Assembly (NCBI GenBank): GCA_027451405.1
Contig: DAIDJM010000044.1
Location: forward strand, 1 to 41,860
Source: Acetobacteraceae bacterium
GTDB taxonomy: Bacteria; Pseudomonadota; Alphaproteobacteria; Acetobacterales; Acetobacteraceae
Reading direction: 5' to 3'
DNA: 41,860 nucleotides
A program made the translations under genes and the position numbers. Numbering within the stretch: position 1 is the stretch's first letter; each line of letters opens with the position of its first letter. Under the pieces are notes generated by a model that searched no databases, was not told the DNA's origin, and worked only from the letters and a program-made list of their open reading frames with translations. Positions 32,175-40,385 of the stretch are shown in pieces.

Positions 32175-33292
32175 GCGGGCGCGCGGGCGCCGTCGCGCCA
32201 GGTGGCGAGGACCGCGAGGTCGGGGCCTAGGAGGGTGAGGTCGGCGCGCAGGCCCGGGGCGAGGCGGCCGCGCTCATGGGCGAGGCCCAGGAAGGAAGCG
32301 GGGTTGGTGGAGGCCATGGCGACGGCCTGCGGGAGCGGGACACCGAGCCCGGCCATGACGCGGACCGCGCTCGCGAGCGAGAGGTCGGCGCCGGCCAGCG
32401 TGCCGTCTTCGGTCGCGAGCCGGCCGGCTTGGCGGAGGATGCGGCGGCCCTGGAGCCTGAACTCGGGGAGATCGGTGCCGGCGGGGGCCATCGCGTCGGA
32501 GACCAGCAGGATGCGCTCGGCGGGCTTGCAGCGCAGCAGCAGGCGGATCGTGGCGGGGTCGACGTGGATGCCGTCGGCGATCAGGCCGGCATAGGCGTCG
32601 TCGCGCAGCAGGGCGGCGGCGGCAGGGCCCGGGGCGCGGGCGGCGATCGGGGGCATGGCGTTGAAAAGGTGGGTGAAGCCGGCGATTCGGGCGAGGCGGT
32701 CGGGCGGGGCCTCGGTGTGGCCGGCGCAGAGGATCAGGCCGGCGCCGGCGAGGCGCTCGAGCGCCGCCTCCGGCATGGTCTCGGGGGCGAGCGTGACGAT
32801 CACCGGGCGGCCGAGACGGGCCGGGAGCCCGGCGAGGAAGGCGAGATCGGCCTCGTCGGGCGGCCTGATCCGGTCGGGGCGGTGGACGCCCGGGCGGCGG
32901 GGGCTGAGATGCGGGCCCTCGAGATGGAGGCCGAGGATTCCGTCGCCCCGGGTGGCTTCGATGGCGGCCACGGCGCGGGCGGTGGTCTCGGGCGTGTCGG
33001 TGATCAGGGTGGGGAGGATGCCGACCGTGCCGAGGCGGCGGTGGGCGGCGGCGATGGCGCGCGCGGCCTCCGCGGTCGGCGTCTCGTTGAACTGGAAGCC
33101 GCCGCCGCCATTGACCTGGATGTCGATGAAGCCGGGCGCCAGCACCGAGCCGGCGGGGAGCGCCACCCGCGCGGGATCCTGCGGGTCGTCGGGCTCGATC
33201 GCGGCGATGCGGCCCTCGGCCAGTCGCAGCGCGTGGCCGGCCAGGCGGACCGGGCCGACGATGAGGTCGGCGCCACCGAGAAGCACGCTCAT
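32171..33292 (-). CDS. nagA: N-acetylglucosamine-6-phosphate deacetylase
   Basis: Amidohydrolase of 373 aa that hydrolyses GlcNAc-6-phosphate to GlcN-6-phosphate in amino-sugar and cell-wall recycling. Typical segments are visible: APGFIDIQVNGGGGFQFNE, GLHLEGPHLSPRRPGVH with the metal glutamate, the histidines in CAGHTEAP and THLFNAMPP, and the catalytic aspartate in LLVSDAMAPAG. No nagB, nagC or PTS gene is adjacent; the coupled partner is the ybiB-like gene. It is divergent from the SCP2 gene with 65 bp between. Confidence 0.93.
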   Translation of the reverse strand: MSVLLGGADLIVGPVRLAGHALRLAEGRIAAIEPDDPQDPARVALPAGSVLAPGFIDIQVNGGGGFQFNETPTAEAARAIAAAHRRLGTVGILPTLITDTPETTARAVAAIEATRGDGILGLHLEGPHLSPRRPGVHRPDRIRPPDEADLAFLAGLPARLGRPVIVTLAPETMPEAALERLAGAGLILCAGHTEAPPDRLARIAGFTHLFNAMPPIAARAPGPAAAALLRDDAYAGLIADGIHVDPATIRLLLRCKPAERILLVSDAMAPAGTDLPEFRLQGRRILRQAGRLATEDGTLAGADLSLASAVRVMAGLGVPLPQAVAMASTNPASFLGLAHERGRLAPGLRADLTLLGPDLAVLATWRDGARAPA

Positions 33293-33357
33293 GCCGCTCC
33301 GTTTACAGCGTCGGACGGCACCTCTAGCGTGCCGCGCGAAATTCGAGGGAGGAAGCG

Positions 33358-33654
33358 GTGAGCGTCAGCGAAATCGAGTCCATTTTCGCGTCCCGGCTGG
33401 ATAAGTTCGGCGAGCTGGGCTCCACGATCAAATTCGATTTCGGCGACGACCGGCTGTTCGTCGATGGAACGAAGAGCCCGGCGACCATGACGCACGCCGA
33501 CGACGACGCCGATTGCACGATCGGCATCGCTCCGGACGATCTGATGAAAATCATGCACAACCAGCTCGACGCGACCATGGCGTTCATGACCGGCAAGCTC
33601 AAGGTGAAGGGCTCGACCGCGATCGCCATGAAACTCAATTCCGTGCTGCGCTGA
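33358..33654 (+). CDS. SCP2 sterol-binding domain protein
   Basis: A 98-aa single SCP2-fold protein (lipid carrier protein). The start is a GTG at 33358 with a strong AGGGAGGA site (33346-33353). The C-terminal DATMAFMTGKLKVKGSTAIAMKL is the classic SCP2 signature, where the GKLKVKGD-type loop and the following helix line the lipid tunnel. Bacterial single-domain SCP2 proteins bind fatty acyl chains. It converges with the following minus-strand gene, with 5 bp between stops. Confidence 0.9.
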   Translation: MSVSEIESIFASRLDKFGELGSTIKFDFGDDRLFVDGTKSPATMTHADDDADCTIGIAPDDLMKIMHNQLDATMAFMTGKLKVKGSTAIAMKLNSVLR

Positions 33655-33659
33655 CCGGG

Positions 33660-34253
33660 TCAATGCGGGGGCTTGCGGGCGTCGGGCTCGGGCGCGTGCA
33701 GGCAGGGCGGTCCGCCGCGCTCGAAGATGGCGCGCACCGGTTCGGGTAGGGTGTAGAGATTGATGTCGAGCTGTAGCCCCATCATCACGCGGCGGAACAT
33801 GTCGAAATAGTCCGGCGGCGTGTCGGAATAGAGAAATTCCATCTCGATCTGCGCGTCGATCTGCTGGCGCAGCATGGTGCGGGTGACCGCGTCGCGGGCA
33901 TTGGCGCCGGCATGGAGCGCCTCGCGGAGCGTGGCAATGTCGGGGTCCTCGAAGATTTCCGGCTCGCGCGACGACCGGGGGATTTGCCCCGCCGCGAGCG
34001 TGACTTCGAGCTCGATGATTTTGCGAACCTGGGTCGCGAGCCGGTTGAACGGCAGCGTGGGGTCCTTCGGGCCCTCCTCGGCAAAGGGGCTGTGCCGCCG
34101 GAGGTTGGGATCGAGCGCCTCGGTGGCCGCCGCGGCGGCGCGACGGGCCAGCCCCATCGTGAGCTCGGAGAGCTCGCGCAGATCCCTGGCGTGACGGGCG
34201 TTACGCTCGGCGGCGGCCGGATCGGGCGGCGGCGGGGCTTGGGTCTCGGACAC
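33660..34253 (-). CDS. Conserved hypothetical cytoplasmic protein
   Basis: A 197-aa protein, helical and charged, with no TM segment. Recognisable blocks are LRELSELTMGLARRAAAAA, LPFNRLATQVRKIIELEVTLA and LREALHAGANARDAVTRTML. I do not recognise a named family. The GTG at 34253 begins just before SETQAPPPP; the frame is open to 34688 but the upstream residues look non-coding and overlap the regulatory region of the divergent secreted-protein gene. No clear Shine-Dalgarno. The helix FNRLATQVRKIIELEVTLA suggests a coiled-coil or DNA-associated protein; that is speculative. Confidence 0.65.
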   Translation of the reverse strand: MSETQAPPPPDPAAAERNARHARDLRELSELTMGLARRAAAAATEALDPNLRRHSPFAEEGPKDPTLPFNRLATQVRKIIELEVTLAAGQIPRSSREPEIFEDPDIATLREALHAGANARDAVTRTMLRQQIDAQIEMEFLYSDTPPDYFDMFRRVMMGLQLDINLYTLPEPVRAIFERGGPPCLHAPEPDARKPPH

Positions 34254-34408
34254 GAACAAAACAGGAACACATTCCGGACGGAAAGTCAAGCGGAAAGCGA
34301 CGGGTACGGGCTCGTCGAGGTCGATTTTACTGCGGAACGAAAAACGTCTCGGCAGATCGGTGCGCCATTCCTGCCCTCGGGCGGAAAAGATTATCCACGG
34401 GCATTTTT

Positions 34409-34468
34409 GCCACCGGAAGCGATATTTTCGCGGTGGCGGATTGACGCTACTTCGGGTTGAGTCATGCT
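34409..34468 (+). promoter_or_regulatory. Dyad plus candidate promoter of the secreted-protein gene
   Basis: GCCACC (34409-34414) pairs with GGTGGC (34432-34437) and inner GCG (34419-34421) with CGC (34429-34431). Three bases later TTGACG (34441-34446) and CATGCT (34463-34468) make a -35/-10 pair with 16-base spacing. The dyad lies directly upstream of -35, as an activator site would. Confidence 0.38.
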
Positions 34469-34515
34469 CCGGGTCCCACAAAGAACGGCCCAGCCCGGGC
34501 CGAGGGGGACTCAAT

Positions 34516-35562
34516 ATGCGTTCATTCGTTCGTGCGTTGCCGGGCGCAGTACTGGCGCTCGGGGTTGCGTTGCCGGCGGTGGCGGCCAAGGCGCCGGATG
34601 GGCCGCGGCCGATGTTCACACGGTTCGTGCGGCTACATTCGAACATCGTGCAGGCGCCGGGAGCGGCGACGCCAACCTGGAACTTCACTTATAGTTACGG
34701 ATCGAGCACGTATACCGAGGCGTTCGTGGGCACCGACCCACGGCTCGGCGCCGCCTCGACCACCATCACCGCCTATATCGTGCCGGTGAAGCTGACCTAC
34801 GGCAGCAAGACCGAGGACGGCAGCACCGTGATTTCCTCGGTCACCGCGTCGCCGACATTCCAGAACTACCCGTTCACACAGGGCAGCGTCGCGATCGGCA
34901 ACACCCAGTTCACCGATGCGTTCCAGAAGGCGAATTTCTGGGGCATCGGCGGCGCCGCCGCCGGCTATCACGTGCTGCTCAGCCCGGTGGTGAAGCCGAC
35001 CCTCGTTCTCAGCGTACCGTCCCGGCAAGGCCGCGTGATCAGCAACGTGCTCGGGCTGACCAGCGGAATTCTCGTGAACATCAACTGGCTCGACAAGAAG
35101 CTCCAGTCGGAAATCACGACGCTCGGGCTGCCAGCCAACTCGCTGCCGATCTTCGTCACGACACAGACCTACCTGACGCAGAGCGGCAACAGTCTCTCGG
35201 GCTGCTGCATCGGCGGCTACCATAGCGTGACGAGTTCGAACGGGCCCTACGCCCACGCCACCTACATCCAGAACGCGGGCGCGTTCGCGCAGAACGTCTC
35301 GGCGCTCAGCCACGAACTCGCGGAATGGATCGACGATCCCTTCACCACCAACCAGTCGGCCTGCGGCATCTACGAGGTGGGCGATCCGCTCGAACGCAAC
35401 GCGAACTACGGCGACTACGCGTACACGCTGAACGGCGTGACCTACGACCTGCAGGACGAGGCGAACCCCGTCTATTTCGGGGCGCCTTCGAGCACCATCA
35501 GCCCGCTGGTGGGATCGACCTTCGTGGGAACCTCGATCGCCGTTTGCGCGAACGGGGCTTGA
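34516..35562 (+). CDS. Secreted protein with HExxE metalloprotease-like motif
   Basis: A 348-aa exported protein. Signal peptide (MRSFVRALPGAVLALGVALPAVAA) ending near residue 24, GAGGGGG ribosome site at 34502-34508. The mature part is rich in Ser, Thr, Asn and aromatic residues, beta-rich, with few charged residues. Near residue 270, SHELAEWIDDPF carries an HExxE...DP motif as in some secreted zinc peptidase families. Cysteines occur as a CC pair (GCCIGG) and single residues near 298 and the C-terminus. I recognise the motif but not the named family, so peptidase activity is inference. Downstream lies a repeat block with a hairpin at 35673-35699. Confidence 0.7.
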   Translation: MRSFVRALPGAVLALGVALPAVAAKAPDGPRPMFTRFVRLHSNIVQAPGAATPTWNFTYSYGSSTYTEAFVGTDPRLGAASTTITAYIVPVKLTYGSKTEDGSTVISSVTASPTFQNYPFTQGSVAIGNTQFTDAFQKANFWGIGGAAAGYHVLLSPVVKPTLVLSVPSRQGRVISNVLGLTSGILVNINWLDKKLQSEITTLGLPANSLPIFVTTQTYLTQSGNSLSGCCIGGYHSVTSSNGPYAHATYIQNAGAFAQNVSALSHELAEWIDDPFTTNQSACGIYEVGDPLERNANYGDYAYTLNGVTYDLQDEANPVYFGAPSSTISPLVGSTFVGTSIAVCANGA

Positions 35563-35583
35563 TGCGGAACGGGAAGGAAAAAG

Positions 35584-35622
35584 TCTTCCTTTTCTCAAGA
35601 GAAGAAGCAAAAAATCTTTCGA
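35584..35622 (+). repeat. AT-rich palindromic element, copy C
   Basis: TCTTCCTTTTCTCAAGAGAA followed by GAAGCAAAAAATCTTTCG, a diverged copy starting 22 bp after the stop of the secreted-protein gene. The following GGTTCCGGACCTC is shared in part with the segment after copy B, showing the element extends beyond the AT-rich core. Confidence 0.65.
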
Positions 35623-35672
35623 TTTGGTTCCGGACCTCGTAGCCGGGAGCCAATACGGAAAGAGGGTTGATG

Positions 35673-35699
35673 GCAGGAGGGGCGATTTGCTCCTCCTGC
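35673..35699 (+). terminator. Hairpin with short T-run
   Basis: GCAGGAGG (35673-35680) pairs exactly with CCTCCTGC (35692-35699) around 11 bases, followed by TTTA. It is a reasonable intrinsic terminator for the secreted-protein gene ending at 35562. Confidence 0.5.
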
Positions 35700-35727
35700 T
35701 TTACCTGTTCAAAGGAAGAAGGAAGAG

Positions 35728-35900
35728 TCTTCTTTTTCTGAAGAAAAAGAAGCAAAAAGACTTTTGTTTTTGAAGGGGCGGGGAGGAAGTTGGGATCTTC
35801 TTGGCCACTTTTCGTTTTGATGGCAAAGCCGGCAACGTGGAGAGACCGCCAGGTCGAGGCAGTCTGGATTGCCGCGGCGCTTCGAGCCTCGCAATGACGG
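35728..35900 (+). repeat. Long direct repeat unit 1 (with palindrome D)
   Basis: The unit begins with palindrome core arms CTTCTTTTTC and GAAAAAGAAG and runs through GGCGGGGAGGAAG, CACTTTTCGTTTTGA, AGACCGCCAGGTCGAGGCA to the REP-like hairpin ATTGCCGCGGCGC at 35868-35895. It is repeated about 262 bp downstream. Confidence 0.8.
35868..35895. repeat. REP-like palindrome, copy 1
   Basis: ATTGC and GCAAT arms enclose GGCGC-TTC-GAGCC. The pattern resembles the widely dispersed bacterial palindrome reading ATTGC..CG.GC-TTCG-GC..GCAAT found in many proteobacterial genomes. Confidence 0.6.
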
Positions 35901-35924
35901 CGATGGGTCCGGGATAAACCGATA

Positions 35925-35964
35925 AAGTCTTTTTGCTTCTTTTTCTTCAGAAAAAGAAGAGTCT
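35925..35964 (-). repeat. AT-rich palindromic element, copy E (inverted)
   Basis: AAGTCTTTTTGCTTC then TTTTTCTTCAGAAAAAGAAG: the reverse complement of copy D. With D it brackets the first long direct-repeat unit, forming an inverted pair about 150 bp apart. Confidence 0.75.
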
Positions 35965-35989
35965 TATGATGCGTAGAGCAAAGAAAGCA

Positions 35990-36162
35990 TCTTCTTTTTC
36001 TGAAGAAAAAGAAGCAAAAAGACTTTTGTTTTTGGAAATGGCGGGGAGGAAGTCGGGATCTTGTTGGCTACTTTTCGTTTTGACGGCAAAGCCGGGAACG
36101 CGAAAAGACCGCCAGGTCGAGGCAACCTGGATTGCCGCGGCGCTTCGCGCCTCGCAATGGCG
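35990..36162 (+). repeat. Long direct repeat unit 2 (with palindrome F and REP-like hairpin)
   Basis: Second copy of the unit at 35728-35900. The first 40 bases are identical. Later differences are scattered single substitutions, such as CACTTTT versus TACTTTT and GATGG versus GACGG. The hairpin ATTGCCGCGGCGC-TTC-GCGCC..GCAAT is at 36131-36158 and is more regular than copy 1. The unit ends 18 bp before the dnaJ stop codon. Confidence 0.8.
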
Positions 36163-36179
36163 GTGGGAAGAATCCTCGC

Positions 36180-37313
36180 TTATTCGCGGCCGTCGAAGAA
36201 TTCTTTCATTTTGGCGAAGAAGCCTTCGTGTTCGGGGTGGCTGCGGGCCTGGCCTTTGGCTTCGGTTTCGAAGGCTTCGAGGAGTTCGCGCTGGCGGCGG
36301 GTGAGGTTTTGCGGGGTTTCGACTTTGGCCTGGACGACCATGTCGCCGCGGGCGTTGCTGCGGAGCACGGAGAAGCCGCGGCCGCGCAGGCGGAACTGGG
36401 CGCCGGTTTGGGTGCCGGCGGGGATTTTCACTTTCTGGCGGCTGCCGTCGATCGCCGGGACTTCGATTTCGTCGCCGAGCGCGGCCTGGCTCATGCGGAG
36501 CGGCACTTCGCAATAGATATGGGCGCCTTCGCGATGAAACAGATCGTGCTGGCGGATCGCGACATGGACGTAGAGGTCGCCGTTAGGGGCGCCCTGGCCG
36601 CCTGCCTCGCCTTCGCCGGAGAGGCGGATGCGGGTGCCGTCCTCGACGCCGGCGGGGATGCTGACCTGGAGCGCACGCTCGCGCTGGACGGTTCCGGCGC
36701 CGTTACAGATGCGGCAAGGGTTGCGGATGACGCGGCCGGCGCCGCCGCAGGTGGGGCAGGTCCGCTCGATGAGGAAGAACCCTTGCTGGGCGCGGACTTT
36801 GCCGGCGCCGCCGCAGGTCTGGCAGGTGTCGGCGGCGCGGCTGCCGTCGGCGGCGCCGGTGCCGCGGCAGGCTTCGCAGGTGACGCGGGTGGGGACGCGG
36901 ACCTGGACCTTGGTGCCGGAGAAGGCCTGGGTCAGGTCGATCTCGACGGCGGCCTGGACGTCAGCGCCGGCGCGGGTGCGCTGGCGGCCGCCGCGGCCGA
37001 CGAAATCGCCGAACATCTGGTCGAAAATGTCGCCTAGGCCCCCGGCGCCGGCGAAATCGAAATTGCCGGGGCCGGCGCCGTTGCCGTGCTCGAAGGCGGC
37101 GTGGCCGAAGCGATCGTAGGCGGCGCGCTTCTGATCGTCCTTGAGGACGTCGTAGGCTTCGTTGATTTCCTTGAACTGGGCTTCCGCCTGCTTGTCACCC
37201 GGATTGCGGTCCGGGTGGTATTTCATGGCGAGCTTGCGGAAGGATTTCTTCAAATCCTCCGTGGTGGCTTCGCGGGAAACTTCCAGGACGGCGTAATAGT
37301 CGCGTTTGGCCAT
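36180..37313 (-). CDS. dnaJ: Chaperone DnaJ (Hsp40)
   Basis: Full-length type I Hsp40, 377 aa. J domain at 4-70 with HPD (YHPDRNPGD), G/F-rich linker (GNGAGPGNFDFAGAGG), the zinc region with four CxxCxGxG-type repeats (CEACRGTG, CQTCGGAG, CPTCGGAG, CRICNGAG) and the C-terminal substrate domains. It stimulates DnaK ATPase. Start at 37313 gives the canonical MAKRDYYAVLEV; the longer reading is non-conserved. It lies 126 bp after dnaK, with two hairpins in the gap. Confidence 0.97.
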   Translation of the reverse strand: MAKRDYYAVLEVSREATTEDLKKSFRKLAMKYHPDRNPGDKQAEAQFKEINEAYDVLKDDQKRAAYDRFGHAAFEHGNGAGPGNFDFAGAGGLGDIFDQMFGDFVGRGGRQRTRAGADVQAAVEIDLTQAFSGTKVQVRVPTRVTCEACRGTGAADGSRAADTCQTCGGAGKVRAQQGFFLIERTCPTCGGAGRVIRNPCRICNGAGTVQRERALQVSIPAGVEDGTRIRLSGEGEAGGQGAPNGDLYVHVAIRQHDLFHREGAHIYCEVPLRMSQAALGDEIEVPAIDGSRQKVKIPAGTQTGAQFRLRGRGFSVLRSNARGDMVVQAKVETPQNLTRRQRELLEAFETEAKGQARSHPEHEGFFAKMKEFFDGRE

Positions 37314-37352
37314 CAAATCATCCACACGAAAAGGCCACGGGCGCCGCCCCCT

Positions 37353-37378
37353 CGCCATCGGTGCTCGCACCGGTGGCG
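37353..37378 (-). terminator. Hairpin 1 in the dnaK-dnaJ gap
   Basis: CGCCATCGGTG (37353-37363) pairs with CACCGGTGGCG (37368-37378) with one mismatch and a 4-base loop. There is no U-tract. It may stabilise the dnaK message or attenuate transcription into dnaJ. Confidence 0.4.
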
Positions 37379-37395
37379 CACCGAGGGCGGGCCCG

Positions 37396-37415
37396 CTGGG
37401 GCCGGAAGGCCCCAG
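37396..37415 (-). terminator. Hairpin 2 in the dnaK-dnaJ gap
   Basis: Perfect 8-bp stem CTGGGGCC / GGCCCCAG with a 4-base loop, 24 bp after the dnaK stop on the transcribed strand. Likely a partial terminator or processing site that sets the DnaK:DnaJ ratio. Confidence 0.45.
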
Positions 37416-37439
37416 ACCCCATCACCTGTTTCCGAGTCC

Positions 37440-39350
<1,911 letters not shown>

Positions 39351-39420
39351 GGGGCAAAAACTCCTTTCAGCGGCCGTGGGCGGCCCGAAGCACCACGCAC
39401 GGCCCTATGGTTCATGACGA

Positions 39421-39448
39421 TGTATTGAGGCCCCTGCCGGGGGACAAG
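39421..39448 (-). promoter_or_regulatory. Candidate heat-shock-type promoter upstream of dnaK
   Basis: Minus-strand CTTGTC (39448-39443) and CAATACA (39427-39421) are 15 bases apart. They resemble alphaproteobacterial RpoH elements (CTTGAA, CYTATNT) only loosely. It would give dnaK its own transcript separate from grpE. Confidence 0.3.
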
Positions 39449-39474
39449 GGCGGCGAGGCGGGGAATCGCGCGGC

Positions 39475-40011
39475 TCAGGCAGTGGTGTCGACGCTTTGCG
39501 GCGCCGGGGCCTCACCTTTCGCGACCACGACCATCGCCGGCTTGAGCAGGCGGCCGTTCAGCGTCCAGGCGCGGCTCCAGGATTGCAGCACGGTGCCGGG
39601 CGGGTGCTCGGCGGTGGGCTGCTCGGCCATGGCCTGGTGGAGGTTGGCGTCGAAGCTCTGGCCGACCGGGTCCTCGCCGACGATGCCGTTGCGTTCGAGC
39701 AGCGAGAGGAAGCTGCGCTCGACGCCCTCGAAGCCCTCGCGGAGCTTGGCGACGATCTCGGGCTCGCCGGGCTGGGCCTTCGGCAGGCTCTCGATGCCGC
39801 GGCGGAGGTTTTCGGCCATTTCGGCGACGTCGCGGGCGAATTTCTGGACCGCGTACTGGCGGGTTTCCTCGACGTCGCGCTTGGCGCGGGCGCGGACATT
39901 CTCGGTCTCGGCGACGGCGCGCATCCAGCGGTCGCGGAAATCGTCGCGCTCGGCTTCGAGGGCGCGGATGGGGTCGTCCGGGTCCTCGGTGGGTTCGGGC
40001 GTTTCGCTCAT
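39475..40011 (-). CDS. grpE: Nucleotide exchange factor GrpE
   Basis: GrpE of 178 aa: acidic N-terminus (ETPEPTEDPDDP), long helix with RWMRAVAETENVRARAKRDVEE, then the C-terminal beta part with GEDPVGQSFDANLHQAMAEQ and GRLLKPAMVVVAKG. It drives ADP release from DnaK. Upstream 212 bp contain palindromes G and H and a TACAAT -10-like box (40054-40049, minus strand), so it may have its own promoter apart from hrcA. Confidence 0.96.
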   Translation of the reverse strand: MSETPEPTEDPDDPIRALEAERDDFRDRWMRAVAETENVRARAKRDVEETRQYAVQKFARDVAEMAENLRRGIESLPKAQPGEPEIVAKLREGFEGVERSFLSLLERNGIVGEDPVGQSFDANLHQAMAEQPTAEHPPGTVLQSWSRAWTLNGRLLKPAMVVVAKGEAPAPQSVDTTA

Positions 40012-40063
40012 GGGGCGGGAGTTAGGGGATCAAGGGGCGCGGGGCAAGATTGTAGGAAAGGAA

Positions 40064-40102
40064 TCTTCTTTTTCTGAAGAAAAAGAAGCAAAAAGACTTT
40101 TG
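40064..40102 (+). repeat. AT-rich palindromic element, copy G
   Basis: Identical over about 38 bases to copies D and F: arms CTTCTTTTTC and GAAAAAGAAG, loop TGAA, then CAAAAAGACTTTTG. It lies 52 bp upstream of the grpE start and is inverted relative to copy H. Confidence 0.8.
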
Positions 40103-40179
40103 TCTGTTTCAGGGCGGCGGCACCCCGCGTCCGGATGCGAGTCGCATCGGGGAGGTGGCGCCAGGTCCGGTGCTCATCG

Positions 40180-40226
40180 CAAAAGTTTTTTTGGTTCTTT
40201 TTTTTCAAAAAAAGAACGAATCCTTA
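40180..40226 (-). repeat. AT-rich palindromic element, copy H (GAACC subtype, inverted)
   Basis: Reads TTTTTTTGGTTC then TTTTTTTTTC and AAAAAAAGAAC, the reverse-complement type of copy A. It overlaps the stop codon of the 51-aa gene at 40224 and is its likely terminator. With copy G it forms an inverted pair about 80 bp apart. Confidence 0.75.
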
Positions 40227-40379
40227 CCGGTGCTCGACGATGAGCGCCGCCACCGCCCCTGCCGCAAGCAGCACCGCGCCGAGCACCCACGGCCAGAGGC
40301 GGAGTTTGCGGCGTGTGTGGGGGATGTGGGCTTCGCGGTCGGCGGCGTCGATGGTGACGGGTTTTTGTGGGTCTGACAT
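40224..40379 (-). CDS. Small single-TM protein between hrcA and grpE
   Basis: A 51-aa frame: a polar, basic cytoplasmic head (MSDPQKPVTIDAADREAH, then IPHTRRKLRLW) and one TM helix PWVLGAVLLAAGAVAALIV, ending EHR. It starts 6 bp after the hrcA stop (40386) and stops in palindrome H. The codon-position GC bias and the positive-inside TM topology support it as real. I know no named family. Its place in the heat-shock operon suggests co-expression with chaperones. Function unknown. Confidence 0.6.
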   Translation of the reverse strand: MSDPQKPVTIDAADREAHIPHTRRKLRLWPWVLGAVLLAAGAVAALIVEHR

Positions 40380-40385
40380 GGGGGT

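Larger units (their letters stand above)
35563..36179. repeat. Gene-free repeat block (palindromes C-F, direct repeat, REP-like hairpins)
   Basis: A 617-bp stretch without a credible gene. It contains four AT-rich palindromes: C (35584-35622, plus), D (35728-35773, plus), E (35925-35964, inverted) and F (35990-36034, plus). It also holds a direct repeat of about 172 bp (35728-35900 and 35990-36162, close to 90% identical by eye), two REP-like hairpins inside it and a terminator-like stem at 35673-35699. It separates a plus-strand secreted-protein gene from the 3' end of convergent dnaJ. Confidence 0.85.

Noticed and set aside
31212-32594. A 460-codon plus-strand frame opposite ybiB-like and nagA
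   Set aside because: Gly/Gln/Ala/Arg-rich shadow crossing two genes with recognisable families.
35563-36179. CRISPR array
   Set aside because: Repeats are palindromic, of two orientations, too few and with unequal spacing; no cas genes are near.
35933-36304. Short frames through the palindromes (reading FFLQKKK or SFSEEKEAKRL)
   Set aside because: These peptides are simply translations of the repeated AT-rich element and recur wherever it occurs.
36132-37037. Plus-strand 301-codon frame opposite dnaJ
   Set aside because: Ala/Gly/Asp-rich mirror of DnaJ zinc-finger and Gly-rich codons.
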